A DNA stretch of 64,000 bases from positions 1 to 64,000 of the forward strand of contig JAUSMA010000029.1 of NCBI GenBank assembly GCA_030645475.1, given 5' to 3'. Both the position numbers and the translations under genes were made by a program. Numbering within the stretch: position 1 is the stretch's first letter; each line of letters opens with the position of its first letter. Of the stretch, positions 62,289-64,000 are shown in pieces. Below the pieces are notes generated by a model. That model saw only the letters and a list, made by a program, of their open reading frames with translations. It was not told where the DNA came from and did not search any database. Origin of the DNA: Nitrospirota bacterium (GTDB taxonomy: Bacteria; Nitrospirota; Nitrospiria; Nitrospirales; Nitrospiraceae).

Positions 62289-62777
62289 ATGAGGAACAGG
62301 TGGCCGACCGATCCGACAACTTCAGCCCGCATGAAGCGGGTACGGCAAATAGCGACTGGCCCTGAACAAAGAGTTCAGGCTGTGATTCGAACACTTGGGG
62401 TGCGGTTTTCCAACTCGCTTAGGTCTCTTGATGGAAGCCCTGACTTCTGCAGCAAAAAGCATCGCTGGGCTGTTTTTGTGCATGGATGTTTCTGGCATGG
62501 CCATGCATACTGTCGATACGCCACGGTGCCACAAAGAAATCGTACTTCTTGGTTGGCGAAAATCAAAGGAAACAAGGCTCGGGATCGTCGAGTCACAAAT
62601 ACTCTGCGAAAAAGCGGGTATGCGGTTTATGTGATCTGGGAGTGCCAGACACACGACCCTAACCGACTTCGCCGTCGGCTGGTTGCATTCTTTACAAGAC
62701 AGACTCACTGTACTCTTCGCAATTTGGAAGTAATTTCCAAATCAAAATCTGGCACCTTGACACAGCGAAGACTTTGA
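62289..62777 (+). CDS. vsr: Very short patch repair endonuclease (Vsr)
   Basis: This 162-residue protein has the Vsr core: SARMKRVRQIATGPEQRVQAV near the start, GSPDF (catalytic aspartate), VFVHGCFWHGH near 64-74 with the active-site histidine and zinc ligands, and KARDRRV. Vsr nicks T:G mismatches that arise when 5-methylcytosine deaminates, so it normally travels with a Dcm-type methyltransferase, as here. The ATG at 62289 matches the family start; an earlier TTG at 62154 would add 45 unrelated residues. Confidence 0.88.
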   Translation: MRNRWPTDPTTSARMKRVRQIATGPEQRVQAVIRTLGVRFSNSLRSLDGSPDFCSKKHRWAVFVHGCFWHGHAYCRYATVPQRNRTSWLAKIKGNKARDRRVTNTLRKSGYAVYVIWECQTHDPNRLRRRLVAFFTRQTHCTLRNLEVISKSKSGTLTQRRL

Positions 62778-62823
62778 GTATCATGCATTCACCAAGGCCT
62801 ATTAATTGGTTGACATAACTTCC

Positions 62824-64000
62824 ATGCGTGAAAATATTTTCGACATGCGATCACGAAGGTTGGAGCTCGGACTTCCACAGCGCGAGGTCGCACTGCGTGC
62901 CTGCGTCCGAGAGACGCAACTCAGAAAATGGGAACGTGGGCTCGAGTTGCCGGATTCTGAGTCAGCAAAAAGATTGGGAAAGGTTCTTAAGATCAGCCCG
63001 TATAAGCTTCTCAGTGCACAGGAGATCCACGCTGAATTTGCTACCCCAGGTGAGGGATACACAACTGCTGAGGCTGGCAAAGGTGAAGTTACTCGTCGTA
63101 AGTCGGTTCCTCCCAGTGGGATTAGACGAGTCTTGGATGTTTTTTGTGGGGCCGGTGGTCTTTCATATGGATTTGAACGGTCAGAAGGGTTCATCACCAC
63201 ATGTGGAATAGATCTGCTCCCTGACCGTATCAAGACATTTATGGCCAACCATCACTATGCAACTGGTATTGCCGGAGATTTGCGTGCATATTCTCTTCAC
63301 GAGATACACAAGCTAACAGGGCATGTTGACGTTGTTGTGGGTGGACCGCCCTGCCAAGGATTCTCATCGATTCGCCCCTTCCGAAATCTGACAGAGGGCG
63401 ATCCTCGGAATTCATTAGTCGAGCATTATGTATTGGTCATCAATCACTTGCGTCCAGAGTGGTTCGTTTTTGAGAACGTTGTTGGAATACTAACCCATGA
63501 AAACGGCTCACGGCTTCGCGCCGTCCTTGAAGGCTTCCGTAGCGCGGGCTACTCAGTTGAATGGCGTGTGGTTAACGCGGCTTTGTATGGTGTCGCACAA
63601 CATCGCGAGCGTGTTGTAATTGTTGGAAATCGAAGAGGGGTGCCATTTTTATGGCCAAATCCTTCTCACCGCGCTGAACATAAAAGCATGGCTGGATCGC
63701 GGCCAGAAGTTATTCGAACTGAGGGCCCTCTCTTCTGTCCCGACCTCCCGCCCGCGGTCACTCTGATGGAGGCCATCGATGATCTGCCGCCAATACCTGC
63801 TGGTGGGGAGGCCTCAGGGTATATTGGGCCGACTCGGACTGAGTATCAGCGAAAACTGAGAGCCGGATCAAACCTCCTTACTTTGCACAGGGCAACCAAT
63901 CACTCAGCAAAGATGCTCGAAATAATACGTCACGCAGGAAGCAACATTTCTGCTCTGCCGCAGGGTATGGTCAAAAGCGGTTTCAGTTCATGCTACAGCC
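62824..64000 (+). CDS. DNA (cytosine-5) methyltransferase with an N-terminal HTH, partial
   Basis: The open frame runs off the window after 392 codons. Residues 1-65 look like an XRE-type helix-turn-helix (RRLELGLPQREVALRACVRE, LRKWERGLELP). The catalytic domain has motif I VLDVFCGAGGLSYGFE near 106, motif IV GGPPCQGFSS with the catalytic cysteine near 179, ENVVG, and motif VIII QHRERVVIVG near 260. The target-recognition region and motifs IX-X are off-window or only begun. M.SsoII-like fusions regulate their own operon through such a domain. It pairs with vsr; a cognate restriction gene may lie to the right. Confidence 0.92.
   Translation, partial: MRENIFDMRSRRLELGLPQREVALRACVRETQLRKWERGLELPDSESAKRLGKVLKISPYKLLSAQEIHAEFATPGEGYTTAEAGKGEVTRRKSVPPSGIRRVLDVFCGAGGLSYGFERSEGFITTCGIDLLPDRIKTFMANHHYATGIAGDLRAYSLHEIHKLTGHVDVVVGGPPCQGFSSIRPFRNLTEGDPRNSLVEHYVLVINHLRPEWFVFENVVGILTHENGSRLRAVLEGFRSAGYSVEWRVVNAALYGVAQHRERVVIVGNRRGVPFLWPNPSHRAEHKSMAGSRPEVIRTEGPLFCPDLPPAVTLMEAIDDLPPIPAGGEASGYIGPTRTEYQRKLRAGSNLLTLHRATNHSAKMLEIIRHAGSNISALPQGMVKSGFSSCYS

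Noticed and set aside
1-64000. CRISPR arrays, tRNA or rRNA genes, complete insertion sequences
   Set aside because: I found no regularly spaced direct repeats, no tRNA-like cloverleaf, no rRNA segment and no transposase ORF.

Overview
The window is high-GC chromosomal DNA from a Gram-negative, environmental bacterium. Outer-membrane barrels, many lipoproteins, an Mla-type lipid transporter, a cyclic beta-1,2-glucan synthase, a phosphoketolase/acetate kinase route and many small stress proteins (DUF3309, CsbD, BON, YtxH, lmo0937) together suggest a member of the Nitrospirota, most likely Nitrospira-like. This is inferred from gene content; no rRNA or marker gene is present. No tRNA, rRNA or CRISPR array was seen.

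Layout. 0-4.6 kb: a terminator, a hypothetical gene, two exported SUMF1-fold proteins, an outer-membrane barrel and a CopD-like membrane protein. 5.1-8.3 kb (minus strand): a three-gene unit of a chorismatase of the FkbO/Hyg5/XanB2 family, a SAM methyltransferase and a polysaccharide deacetylase. 8.5-13.6 kb: a run of small exported or stress proteins. 14.2-22.9 kb: a 2912-residue cyclic glucan synthase. 23.3-30.5 kb: a second stress-protein block with a ferritin-like protein and an OmpA-like lipoprotein, ending in decaying genes. 30.9-34.9 kb: a four-gene two-component module. 35-40 kb: zinc-ribbon proteins, a CRP/FNR regulator, a CDGSH protein and a DUF1207 protein. 40.9-55.5 kb: FtsH, an Mla-type ABC transporter, then glycogen phosphorylase, acetate kinase, phosphoketolase and an Mg-type P-ATPase. 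55.6-61.2 kb: an RND efflux pair, a DsrE-like and an OsmC-like protein. 61.4-64 kb: more AT-rich DNA with a broken Fic gene, a Vsr endonuclease and a cytosine-5 methyltransferase cut by the window end. It looks like the edge of a defence or acquired region.

The most interesting signal is regulatory. An 18-bp palindrome, CTGAGCAATTTTGACCAG and variants, occurs upstream of stress genes and of the cyclic glucan synthase, at 8991, 9208, 10591, 13755, 23353 and 28733, with weaker copies at 22969 and 38729. In each case a -10-like hexamer lies 20-21 nt downstream. This is the geometry of class II CRP/FNR activation (site centred near -41.5). The window carries one intact CRP/FNR-family gene (36248), one interrupted by an amber codon (27747) and two 3' remnants (about 10309 and 38580). 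Three of these four are followed by such a site and then a small stress gene, so the regulator, target promoter and target gene appear to have spread as a module.

Decay is widespread. There is a frameshifted DUF3309 gene, a DUF3943-like gene with three stops and a frameshift, a collapsed duplicate of the csbD-BON pair and a frameshifted Fic gene. A family of long imperfect palindromic repeats lies after genes at 28.4, 40.3, 43.9 and 61.2 kb, and one copy splits the mla operon.
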